A stretch of 64,000 nucleotides of DNA, taken from contig JAKCOZ010000018.1 in assembly GCA_022605955.1 (NCBI GenBank), positions 7,448,001 through 7,512,000 on the forward strand, read 5' to 3'. The notes beneath the pieces are model-generated. The model searched no databases, had not been told where the DNA came from, and saw only the letters and a program-made list of their open reading frames with translations. This stretch comes from Rallus limicola (Eukaryota > Chordata > Aves > Gruiformes > Rallidae). The position numbers and the translations under genes were made by a program. This document shows, piece by piece, positions 50,941 to 61,000 of this stretch (its first letter is position 1; each line of letters opens with the position of its first letter).

Positions 50941-50989
50941 CATCATAGAGTGGTTAGGGTTGGGAGGGACCTTAAAGATCACCAAGTTC
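50941..50989 (-). mobile_element. CR1 LINE 3' terminal fragment, minus orientation
   Basis: Read on the minus strand, this piece gives a CR1-like 3' terminus, with GATCTTTAAGGTCCCTCCCA, then ACCCTAACCACTCTATGATG. Only about 50 bases remain. It sits about 100 bases to the right of the previous CR1 with its 3' end facing it (tail to tail). Confidence 0.8.
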
Positions 50990-51207
50990 GTAGGCAGGCT
51001 GCTCATAGGCAGCAGAGCTCTCCTGAGCTGAGATGTGTCCTTCCCTGAGGAGTACTGTCTTCCTCAGAGCAGCAATGTGGCTGCAGGGTGTTGGCCTTGT
51101 GAGCCTGGCCAGGGGAGGTTACTGGGCCAGCTGTGCCCACAGAGGGAGCGAGGGCAGGGAGGGAGTGGCTACGGAGCCTCAGCACCTGCTCCTCCTGGAG
51201 AGGGGGA

Positions 51208-51215
51208 TATAAAAG
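51208..51215 (+). promoter_or_regulatory. TATA-box-like element
   Basis: TATAAAAG sits in a GC-rich setting (GAGAGGGGGATATAAAAGAG), which makes it stand out from the many AT-rich TATA look-alikes of the window. A start would be expected near 51238. It lies about 220 bases right of a CR1 fragment and could belong to an old LTR or to a minor promoter. No downstream gene is certain. Confidence 0.3.
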
Positions 51216-54200
51216 AGCCAGGGTGGGAAGCAGTGTTTCTGGGTGCTGGAGTGGCTGGAGCCCTGTTAGTGCTCTGGGTCCTGCAAAGCACTGGAAAGGA
51301 GAAGGGAGGGTGTTATAAGAGGTTGTGACAGCTGCCTCATCTGAGGAAATCATGGGTTGGGAGTTAAAGGTTTGTATTTGGGCTCTTCTAAGTGATTGTC
51401 TTTGTCTTTGTCCTCCCTCCCAAGTAAGGGGAGGTACTACCTCTTCTCTCCATGTGTGTATGGCTGTGGGGCTGGGGAAGGGCCTGGCTGTTACTGAAAA
51501 CCAGAGCTGCTTGTTATGACCTCTGTGGGGCAGGAAGTGAGTTGTTTGGGATGAAATGATATAGGGTAACGCTGCCATCATTGCTGGGAGGCTGCTCTCC
51601 CTGCCCTGGACCTGGCAAAGGGTGAGAGGAACTCTCCTTTGTGGAACCCTGCTTCATGGGTGCTTTTGTACCTGCAAATGTACCTAGGAGGTAGTCCAAC
51701 TGACTCTTACACACCTGAGAGTTTTCTCCTAATCCTTCAAGTTTCAGTGATGGCCAGGAACTGAGGGATGCTGGTGGTTACTGAGTTTTTTCTTCTCTTC
51801 TAGTGAAGTGCTGGGAAGTGCTCAGTGTTTCCTTCCTGCTTAAGCCAGGGAAGCTCTCTCTGAGCCTGAGATCTCTGCTTCATGTTAATCTACTTTACAT
51901 TAGCAGCTCATGACGCTTCTGCCAGATGTTTCCAAAAAGGCATTTGGGCACCCTTGTTGCTGAGGAATGTCCTTTATTCCTTACAGCCTTTGGAGCACTG
52001 GTGCAAGTTCCTCACAAAACTCCAGAAGCAGGTTGAGTGCTGATACAGGGAGCAGATTGCAGCCTGATGACAGCTCTGACTCTGCGTATGCTGCATCCTA
52101 TCCAGGGAATCTGGCTATGGAAAGTCACAGATGGCAGAGACAGAAACTGTGTTCTCCACTTGCACTCTGGTGTCTTAAAGCAACTGTTGAAATCTGCTGC
52201 CTCTCTTCAATATCTGAAGTGCCCTAATGAGGGATAAACAAAAGCAGTGGAGGGGAAAAGGAGATAAACCCCCTGCCTGCCACAAATCTGTTGGGACAAC
52301 TGGAGGTTTTGAAATCTTTGCAGGGTCTGTGGCTTCACTGGCTAGATTCAGAGGGCATGGTCTGGAGAGTTACCAGGAGGGATAGGTAACCTTGAGATAC
52401 TGGAGCAGTTGTGGGTGTGTGATGCTGAAGGGCTGGATTCATTCTGTGTGTCTCCTGATGGAAGATACAAAAGGCTGGTCAAGTATCTGGTTCTTGTGAT
52501 GTGTCATCCCAATTTCAAGGTAGGGAGACTGTTGCCATGACCACCTAGTCCCGAAATGAATTCTGCTCCTTTTTCCTACCCTCTTACTAAGAACATATTG
52601 AACAGGAAGCCAATTTTCCCTTTTTCTTTTTAACACTGAGCTGATTGTCTGGAAGTGCCCAGCCCCTGGAGCATTCCCACTGTGGCAGGAACCTGGCTGG
52701 AACCCAACACACCATCTGAAGGAAGAGGAAGCCTCAGAGTTATCAGCAGGTTGAACTGACTGAAGACAGGTACTGGAGTTTTCCATATCCCTGTGAGAAC
52801 CTCTCATGGCTGTATCTAAACTCAAGGAACTATGGGAAATCCCATATGCTTCATGCACAAGTCAGACTTGGTCCAGCCTTGGTCACAGAGAGCTCATCTG
52901 TCCTGAGCATGGTCTGTGATTTGTGGTGTTGGGCAGCTGTAATGTGAAATTGGTCCCAGCTTGCTACTGTCCTCTGCATCCTGTTCTGCTCTTCTGTGTC
53001 GTACCCACTGCTGAGACCCTGCACTGCTGTAGCACAGTCCTTTGATTGACAGCAACCATCACCAGAAGTCAGCATCCCTGTCACATGCTGTCCTGCAGCC
53101 AGGAGCCCACCCTCAATGTCCTGGGGTGAAGCATTCCCATCCAGCTGGGGTTTCTGCCTCTGCCCCACAAATGTTAAGCTTTAAACTGTGTTATGGTAAA
53201 TACTGAGCAGACACATGCACAGAGCTACAGTAATAAAAGGGAGGACTTACAGAGCATGTTCATGGTTAGACAGGAGCTGGTCTACTGCAGAAGAGCAGGA
53301 GGAGCTTGGAGACAGAGGAACAGCCACTTTTAATGCAGAAAGGAGGAAAGACAGACACGGTGAGGTGGTAAGGGGAGAAAGGAAAAAACACAGAGATTGT
53401 TAATAGGAAAAATACTTTCCAGCTAGCCCAACATTAAACACCAAGAGCTTACATTCCACTAGTTGTCCCAGTTAGAGGTACATCCCCAAACCTCCCAATA
53501 AAGGTGACACCTGACTTTTGCAGTATTGGTGGCAGCTGGGTTAGAGCTGTGGAAGCCATCAGGTGGGGTCTTTTTTCATAAAACATTTTGGGAATCCTTC
53601 AGCTTTTCAAGAGTGTCATTTTCCTGTCTTACTGACATGATTTTAGGCAAGAACACTCTGCTGAGCCCCTTTTCCCAAAAGCTCTAGGAGGGAATTTGGT
53701 AGCTACATATCTTCCTCCTGATAACTTTGTGAGTACCACCAGCCTGTTTGGTCTGCCTGAGGAAGCTGCCTGTATGAGCTAGGTCACTTAATTTTGACCC
53801 GTGATAACTGACATGTTTGCAGCTAAGAAATGTGATTTTTGGAGGTATGAGGACCTGCCATAGATTGCCTGGCTGGTGATCCTTGGAACTCTTGGCAGCT
53901 CTAGTGTGCTGGAAATGTCGGTCTGCTTTTTTAAGTACAGATGGGGGAGTAATAGTTGAGCTCCTTGGTTTTGTCAGACTGCAGAGCAGGAATCCAGCAG
54001 TGACTATTTAATTTTTAGTAAAGTTATAACTAAACCTGGCTGCTAGCCAGCCCCCAGCACTGACTCTAAAAATATACTGCTGTTGGCTGTGAACAAGGTA
54101 CTCTCACCAGCCCTCTGAAGTGCGACAGAGGATTACCAGCGCCTCTGGATGCACTTAACAGCTGGAACTCCTGCTCTAGTCTTGCACTTATCTCCTGACT

Positions 54201-56517
54201 GACTGACAAGAGCCTCCTAAAGTGAAAATGAAAAGGAAAAATTTCATCTATAAACAGTGGCAGTTCTGATGCAGAGAAGTTGAGAGCTTTTTAGACTCTT
54301 TCACAATGGGGATTTTCTTGGATTTGATGGGTGTTTTCTCCATTGGCAAGGTGCCTGGAGGTCCCTTGGTACCTGTTGTGGATTTTCATGTCACTGTTCT
54401 CTTCCCCTGGGCTGCCCTAGGGATAAAACCCACCCTATTGCCTACCTATTGCACAGAACCTTGCTAAGTGCTCTGACCAGCTGTGTCCTTGGGGGGTGGA
54501 CCTTTTAATTTCTTAAAAGCTGTGCTGTAGTTGAGTACCAATGCTCTAGTTTCAGCTTTCAGCTGCAGGATTCTCTTTTCACTGCCTTTTATACTGAAGA
54601 TTCTTTGATTGTCTTCTGGAAGCTTTGATTAAAGACCAGCTTCCTCTTTGGGCACCGAATAAGAGGTCATCTGTGAATTTTTCACTGTAAGGCAGGCTTT
54701 CAAATATTTCAGTTACTTTGTGCTTTGTTTCCCCCTGATTTTTCTGATTGTTGGGTTTTTTTCTTTCATGTTCCTGACCTGGGCATATCAGAACAGGCTA
54801 CAATATAGCCTGTGACCACACTATGTCAAACAAAGAGGTCGCTTCCTTATCCTTTAGTCCTTTTATTTCTTCATTCACCGACAGGAGAGAATCCTCTGCC
54901 CTCCTGACCCACAGGTCTGCTGCGGCTGCCTGTCCTCAGACAAGCCTCATCCTCTGCAGACCTATCCCTTCTCTGATAGACCCCCACAAGTCATGGGGAT
55001 CAAAAAAAGGGACTCTGATCCTCCAACATCTGCTCAAAAACAGAGTTTCTGGGAATTAAGAGGAGGTAGCTGTGTTTTAGCTGTAGTTTTAGGGTTGCCT
55101 TTCCAGCATTGAGGGGATTATCTCCAGCCATACATTAAGGTCATACGTTTCCAAGAACCTGAGCAGAAAGTCATGAGATGAGAAGGTAGATAATTTTTTC
55201 TATCCCATACTTATTTAAAAAAGTAACCATCAGCTATAGTCCTTACTTCTCTCAGGTGCAGCAGCAGTTCTAGACCATATTCTGCAACAATTATCAAAAA
55301 AGAAAAATACAGTGGTGAGGCAGCACATATGGAAAAAGGAGTGTACAGCAGAAGCTATTTGCTCAACACAAAAGGACAGGACAAGTCAGGGAACACAAGG
55401 AGCTTTGTGGGTTTGAAGGAGGCTTTGCAAGCTGTGGAGGACCTGGGGGTTTGAGCAAAACACAAGTGACCCAGCAGCTCCACTGAATGACAAAGAGAAG
55501 AATTACAGATAGGGGACAACTGAAAAGACTTGCCCACATAACAGACCTGGCTTATTTTCTGCATTTCCATCTCTGGTTGAATAAGAGCCTCTTCCTTTCA
55601 GTCCAACAATACCCTTGCACTTCAGCATCTGTCCAGCCAGTACTTTGAGAGCATCTTACTGGGAGTTGCACGGTGTTCAGATCAGGGGTTTATTCTAAAC
55701 CGGAGAAGGCTTAGCAATACACCTCTGATACACTGGATTGCAGAGGTAGAGTACCCACAGGGCATGTTGCTACCTCAAATTGTCTTCTGGAGGCGTTTGT
55801 CTTCACTGATTTCTCTGGTGTGAGGCAGACGTCCCAGCTTAGGCACCTCACCAGGGTGGTGGGATGACCTGCCCTGGGTAACTGCCAGCTCATGGCTATC
55901 TCGGGCCTCTGCCTGTCCACAGAAGAGATGTATTTCTGACACCCATGTACTTGGGTATTGCTTTGTTTGCCTATTTCCCTCCCCTAAACCCACTGAATTG
56001 TCTCAAGATGCTGCAGTAGTGGTGCAAGTAGCATCAGTGACAACAGAATGAACAGCTGACAATTATCCTGCTTGGGCATGAAAGCTTTGTAAGGCTAATC
56101 TAACCATGGGGGATGTCTCTGAGATTATGCTATCTGTGTCATAGCTTGACAAAAATTGTGGCAACAGCTGAGAATTTAGATTGGTGAGGAAGCCAAACTT
56201 CAGGCATCTGAAAATTCATCTGAATTAGACAGCTTTCCTTATGTCATAAGAGTAAAATTTAGAGCTGACCCTTAAGGTATGGCCAATGTTTCTGAGCAGT
56301 ATGCCACAGACCAGTTTCTGTATTTCTTTACTCACAGGAACATATGGATTTGGCAGATCACTGAGGATCTAACTGTCTCTGAAAGACTCAGCACCCAGGT
56401 CTGTGCTGGAAGCTAAAGGAAGGAGCACTGCTGAAAATCAAATCCTTTTGGTTTAGTCTGGGGTGCTCTGAAATCTGTGCTTGTACAACTCTGCGTGTGT
56501 GCCTCCTGACTTCACAG
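51216..56517. other. Intergenic sequence, possible unannotated transcript
   Basis: No known protein is recognised. Exon-like pieces exist on the + strand, for example the segment after the TTATTCCTTACAG acceptor at 51987 (PLEHWCKFLTKLQKQ), but donors are poor and frames close quickly. A short hairpin CTGGCTGCTAGCCAG lies near 54038-54052. Confidence 0.5.
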
Positions 56518-56591
56518 AAGATGTGTGAGGCAGGACGGCTCCAGAGGAGCACGACAGCCCGTACTGCTCAACCATTCATTAAGCTGACAGC

Positions 56592-58025
56592 ATGAGGCCC
56601 AAGGTAAGTGTACACAATTTTACAGCCAAAGTTTCTGAGGCAAACCCATGTGAACCTGTGCACAGGGGAAGGAGGCTTTTAAAGAAATCAGTCTACAGCT
56701 GATTTTAAAGGATGTTTATGGGCTGCTTGTAAAATTTAAGAACAAAGATTCTTTCAGAACCAGATAAAGCAACAGTGTGTAGCTGAAGTGCATCCTTTCC
56801 CTGAGTTCTTTGAGCTGTTTTTTATGGACTCCTCTCTTGTTTTTTTTCACTCCCATATGATGACAGAAGCTGAACAGGGCTGTGGTACCAAGGGATGCTG
56901 AGACGCCGCAGAAGGCCCATCTCCTTGCTGGGGAGGTGGATGTGACATTCCTGCTGGGGTGGAGCTGAACCAATGTTCCCATCCTCTGTGCTGACAGCGC
57001 TGTGCTGTTGCCAGGTGCTGGGTAGTACGATGGTATGAAACTGGAGCTCTTTGAAGATCTCTTGGGTAACACTTCTTGAAGTGTCATCCGTAATTGCTTT
57101 CTTGCCTATGAAGTACTTGCTTTGTGCAGTTCTTGTCTCAAATATTGTATCAAAGTGTTATAAAGAGCTTTCATTGCTAATAAATACTAACTACAGTGCT
57201 ATAAAAACTTGTCAAAAAAGCACCATAGGGCATGAATCTCACTGAATAAATTATATGTGCCTTTAATATATTAATGTAAACTGTTACTGTTTCTGTGCAC
57301 TACCAGGCAGCTTACAGATCAATCAATGCTAAAATTATTCATACATAACATTAACATAAGATAGTACCAGTTTCTTGGTTTTAATTTTTTTTTCTTTGGT
57401 GTAAATACTTGAGTCTGGCTTGTTTGGCTTCGTTCAGCTTCCTGTAGCAATGCTGCATCCTTCCATTCCTTCTGAAGTGTAAAATCCCATACTTGGATTT
57501 CCCTCATGTCTTTAAAAAAAGGGAGGGGGGAAAGAAAAGCCTACTGCTGCAGTTTACCCTGAGGTAGCTGTTATTTGTCTTTCAGAGGTGGCCTCGCTCC
57601 AGAAGCACTGCCAAGACTCAGACCTTTGGAGATGCTGAGGCTAAGGGTGCTTCTGCACTTCATGTTGAGAGAGGTAAGGATTTTGGAGCAGTGTCATCAT
57701 CCTGTAAGGATGTCACTTTAGAACACAATGTGGGCTGCCTTTTGATTTCCCTTCATACAAGTGGATATACATGAAGATAAGCTAAAATAAGACTAATATA
57801 CATATATTTCTGCTAGATTATGTGGAAAGTGATCCGGAAAAGGTTATTCTTTACAGCAGTGCTTCCCAATCTATTTTGTCCTGCCTTCTTATTCCAGGAG
57901 AGTGCAAGATGCAGGCGAGTGTCCTTGCAAATCCATGCTGCTGCCGCCTGGCTGATACTGTGGCCCATCAAGTACCTGCCTGCTTTCAGGCAGAGGCAGG
58001 CTACTGCCAGGTTAGGGACCAGTGA
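56592..58025 (+). CDS. Hypothetical small spliced gene (three exons), unrecognised
   Basis: Three pieces join in frame. The first runs from ATG at 56592 to 56603 (MRPK), inside a longer possible exon 56518-56603, with a perfect AAG|GTAAGT donor. The second is 57586-57673, between TTATTTGTCTTTCAG and GAG|GTAAGG, encoding 29 codons starting RWPRSRSTAKTQTFGDAEAK. The third is 57817-58025, after a TTTCTGCTAG acceptor with a CTAAT branch-point-like site, with an open frame to TGA. The predicted product is about 103 residues, basic at the start and Cys-rich at the end. I recognise no family and see no signal peptide. A different phase-compatible exon at 59052 (EEDMLALGSDSAYVISP, then a stop) could replace the third. 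Splice sites are good, but other frames over the third exon are open too, so chance assembly is quite possible. Confidence 0.2.
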
Positions 58026-61000
58026 GTCAGGGATCCTCTGTAGCTCCAAATCCTCCTGGGGTTGGATGAACTCAGAGATGAAGCTCTTAGTAGGTTGAAG
58101 AGGATCAACAATTGACCTGGAAGAGCATCTTTCTGAAGTAGAACAACATTAATGATCTCAAAAGCAAGTGCATCCAGCCTCATTTGGATTCCCAGTAGAG
58201 ACACCAGCATTTGCTGATGATTCAGCTGCCATGCATTCTCCCTGCATGGGTGTATGACATGTCACTTAAGGAGGCTGCAGCCACAGCACTGAATAAATAC
58301 AGACTTATACCTGACGTTCTTCCCAGGTGCTAAATAGCACTTTGCAACTAAAGCTAAATGCTCTATAGTACTGTGTGCCTCTAGCACTGCAATATGCCGG
58401 GCTGAGGGAATAACACGAGTCAATGGCCTAATTAACATATTAACATCCCTTCTGCTAAGTCTGCAAGAACAGCTCTTCAACGACTGTCAGTGACAGCGAC
58501 ACTTAACAAGTGTCAGACAGAATCAGTGTGCTTCCTTGAGGAAACTGATTGACTTTGAAACTACTGGCTCAGTCGTTGCCAAGAAAGGTTTAACAAACGT
58601 TGGTTATTTGGACTGCTGTGAGGAAAGCAGCATCCGAGCGAGGGAGGAACGCAGGGCAGACCACAGCAATGTTCCTCCTTTCCAGCACTGTACTGGTCAA
58701 GCAAAGGGAAGTAATGCAGCTCCTTGGCATCCTCAGGTTTACTCTGCTGTGCAAAACTCGTTTCAAAACTTGTTCCTGTAAGGTCTCTCTCTTCTGGCAT
58801 GAAATTTGAAGAAAGCCCAACTTGAGGCTCTGCAGTAGGAGCCCCTGACTCTGCTATGTGCAGAAGCATGCGAGTTAAAGGGAGCTGAAATTGCCTCAAT
58901 CTCCTCCTTTTGCTGCAGACAATGTGGGGATATAGGAGTGGACAGCTCCAACTGCTTGCTTCCTGCAGAATCAAAGCTTGTCCTATGTAACCAGAATGAG
59001 GAGTTAACTAGCAGACAGTCACTAATATTATTCCTCTTTTTCTTTCATCAGGGGAGGAAGACATGTTAGCTCTAGGATCTGACAGTGCCTATGTTATTTC
59101 TCCTACAGGGTCAGAATGCCTCTGTGTTTGAGACTTCACTTACAACTATCTTCCACAGAAAATGCTGAAGCTCACTGTGATCCAGGTCTGTGACATCTGT
59201 GGAGGAAGTAGCCTGCCTCTTTGTTAGCTGTTTACATGTTAACACTCCCTCAGAACAATCTTTCAGGGGAAAAAAAACCTGTACATTTCTCCACTGAGGG
59301 TGATGGCTGAGTCCCACTGGGGATTTAAATACCACTGACATCAGGGATACCAGCAGAGACCTCTTAAGCTTCCAGAAGATACTACTGCTTCTAATCCAAA
59401 CAAATCAGTCCACCCTCAAACTTCTTGGCTGGCAGCCTAGGGCCCTGAGCAGACTCCCAGCAGGGCCGTGACACCTCCCAGCACTGCTTGGGAAAACTCT
59501 GAGCGTTTAATGTAGACCAGCACCTGGAAATACCTCCCAAATACTCTTCACACCTGGATCTGCCCCTGCTCACCTGTTGCCTCTGGTCTGTAAGGAGTAG
59601 AATTCATACCAAAGAGCAGACATTTCTGGAAAAGTTAATTTTAGCTGCACAGAGATAACAGCCAATCTTTCCTCCTAATGGCATCTCACATTGCAATTAA
59701 TGATGCTTGATGTGGAGTGTGTAACTTTTTCTATGCTTCAGTAACCTCTGGGGAAGTTCATAGGTTATGAGTTTGAAGTAGTGCTTACAGGTTAAATTCA
59801 AATATAAATTTATAAAATAGAGGGTGGTTAACTTGCTTTGTGCTAGCTATGTAAACTCTGGGTATTAGATTGCAAGGATATGAACATCAAGAGAGAGGAA
59901 TTATCATTAAATAAATCAACCAGATGTAACAGGAGAAATTAAGGAAAGACTTGTTAAAGAAGAGACAGAACTAAAAAAATTCACCTAATGGTGAAAGCTA
60001 TTAGAAATCATGAAAGTGCTCTGTACAGGGGGTGAAGAATCTGCTTTGCCTCTGGAAATTTGAAAAGAGACTTGGGACTCTGACATGTGTCAGTCATAGG
60101 TTCCCCCAGCCAGGAGTTATTAATCTTCACGTTAAGATATGATTGCTCTCCTGACTACAGCACCCACAAAACATGAAGGCTCATAGTGACACTATAATTG
60201 ATAAGGTTGTGATCAACGAAGACATCGTGTGCTGGGTATAAATCTCATTGATAAAGGTGCAACCATGGCAACAACAACAAAGGTGAGTTCCAAACCTGCC
60301 TCCTAAGCACAGGTACCTGAATTTAAAAGTGCTGTCTTCTGTGATGGATGATGATAATGCTGAAGTAGCCTGTGACAGCTGAAGAACGGGAAGAGCAATG
60401 CAGAAGTAAGGACTGGAAATCATCAGCTAATGCAGGAATAGCCTTACTCAGCTGTTTGTAATGGCTGATGCAGTATTTGCAAGACATTATGTCCTCCTGA
60501 AGGCATACATAAAGAAATGTTGCATCTTTACTGGGAACAGGAGCAAAACAAAACCACATCTGTGTCAATCCACAGGTCAGATCCTCTATTCGAGATGCAA
60601 ATGTATACCCAGCAGCAGATGTCAGCAGCGACTATCATCTTTGCTATGCCAAATAAACAAAAACAAAAACCTCAAAATGGCCAATTTACTGTTTTGAAAT
60701 GTGCAGTTTAAGATGGAGAGATGCATACAGCTGACTAAGACCTGAAATCAGAGGCAGATGAGCAATGCAGGCAGGCCCACTGAGGCTAAGCAGGCACCTG
60801 AATCACATGAAGCATGTCAGCCAGGCAGGCTGGCACTAGCAGCCACCCAACAACCAGGTACACAGGCAGTGGGTAAGGATCCAAAAAAAACCCTGCTGTG
60901 ATTTGATTCTTTTACCATTTTGCCAGATGTAGTGAAAGTCCTTGACATCTTCCTGGAGGTACCAGAGAGCTGGCCAAAATGTCTTACAAATAGCAGGGCT

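Noticed and set aside
51003..51581. 192-codon minus-strand open frame
   Set aside because: No protein-like motifs. It overlaps the TATA-like segment and a CR1 edge, which explains the GC-rich, stop-poor sequence.
57853..57875. CAGTGCTTCCCAATCT resembling a hAT-type terminal inverted repeat
   Set aside because: No matching inverted end or flanking 8-bp duplication was found downstream.
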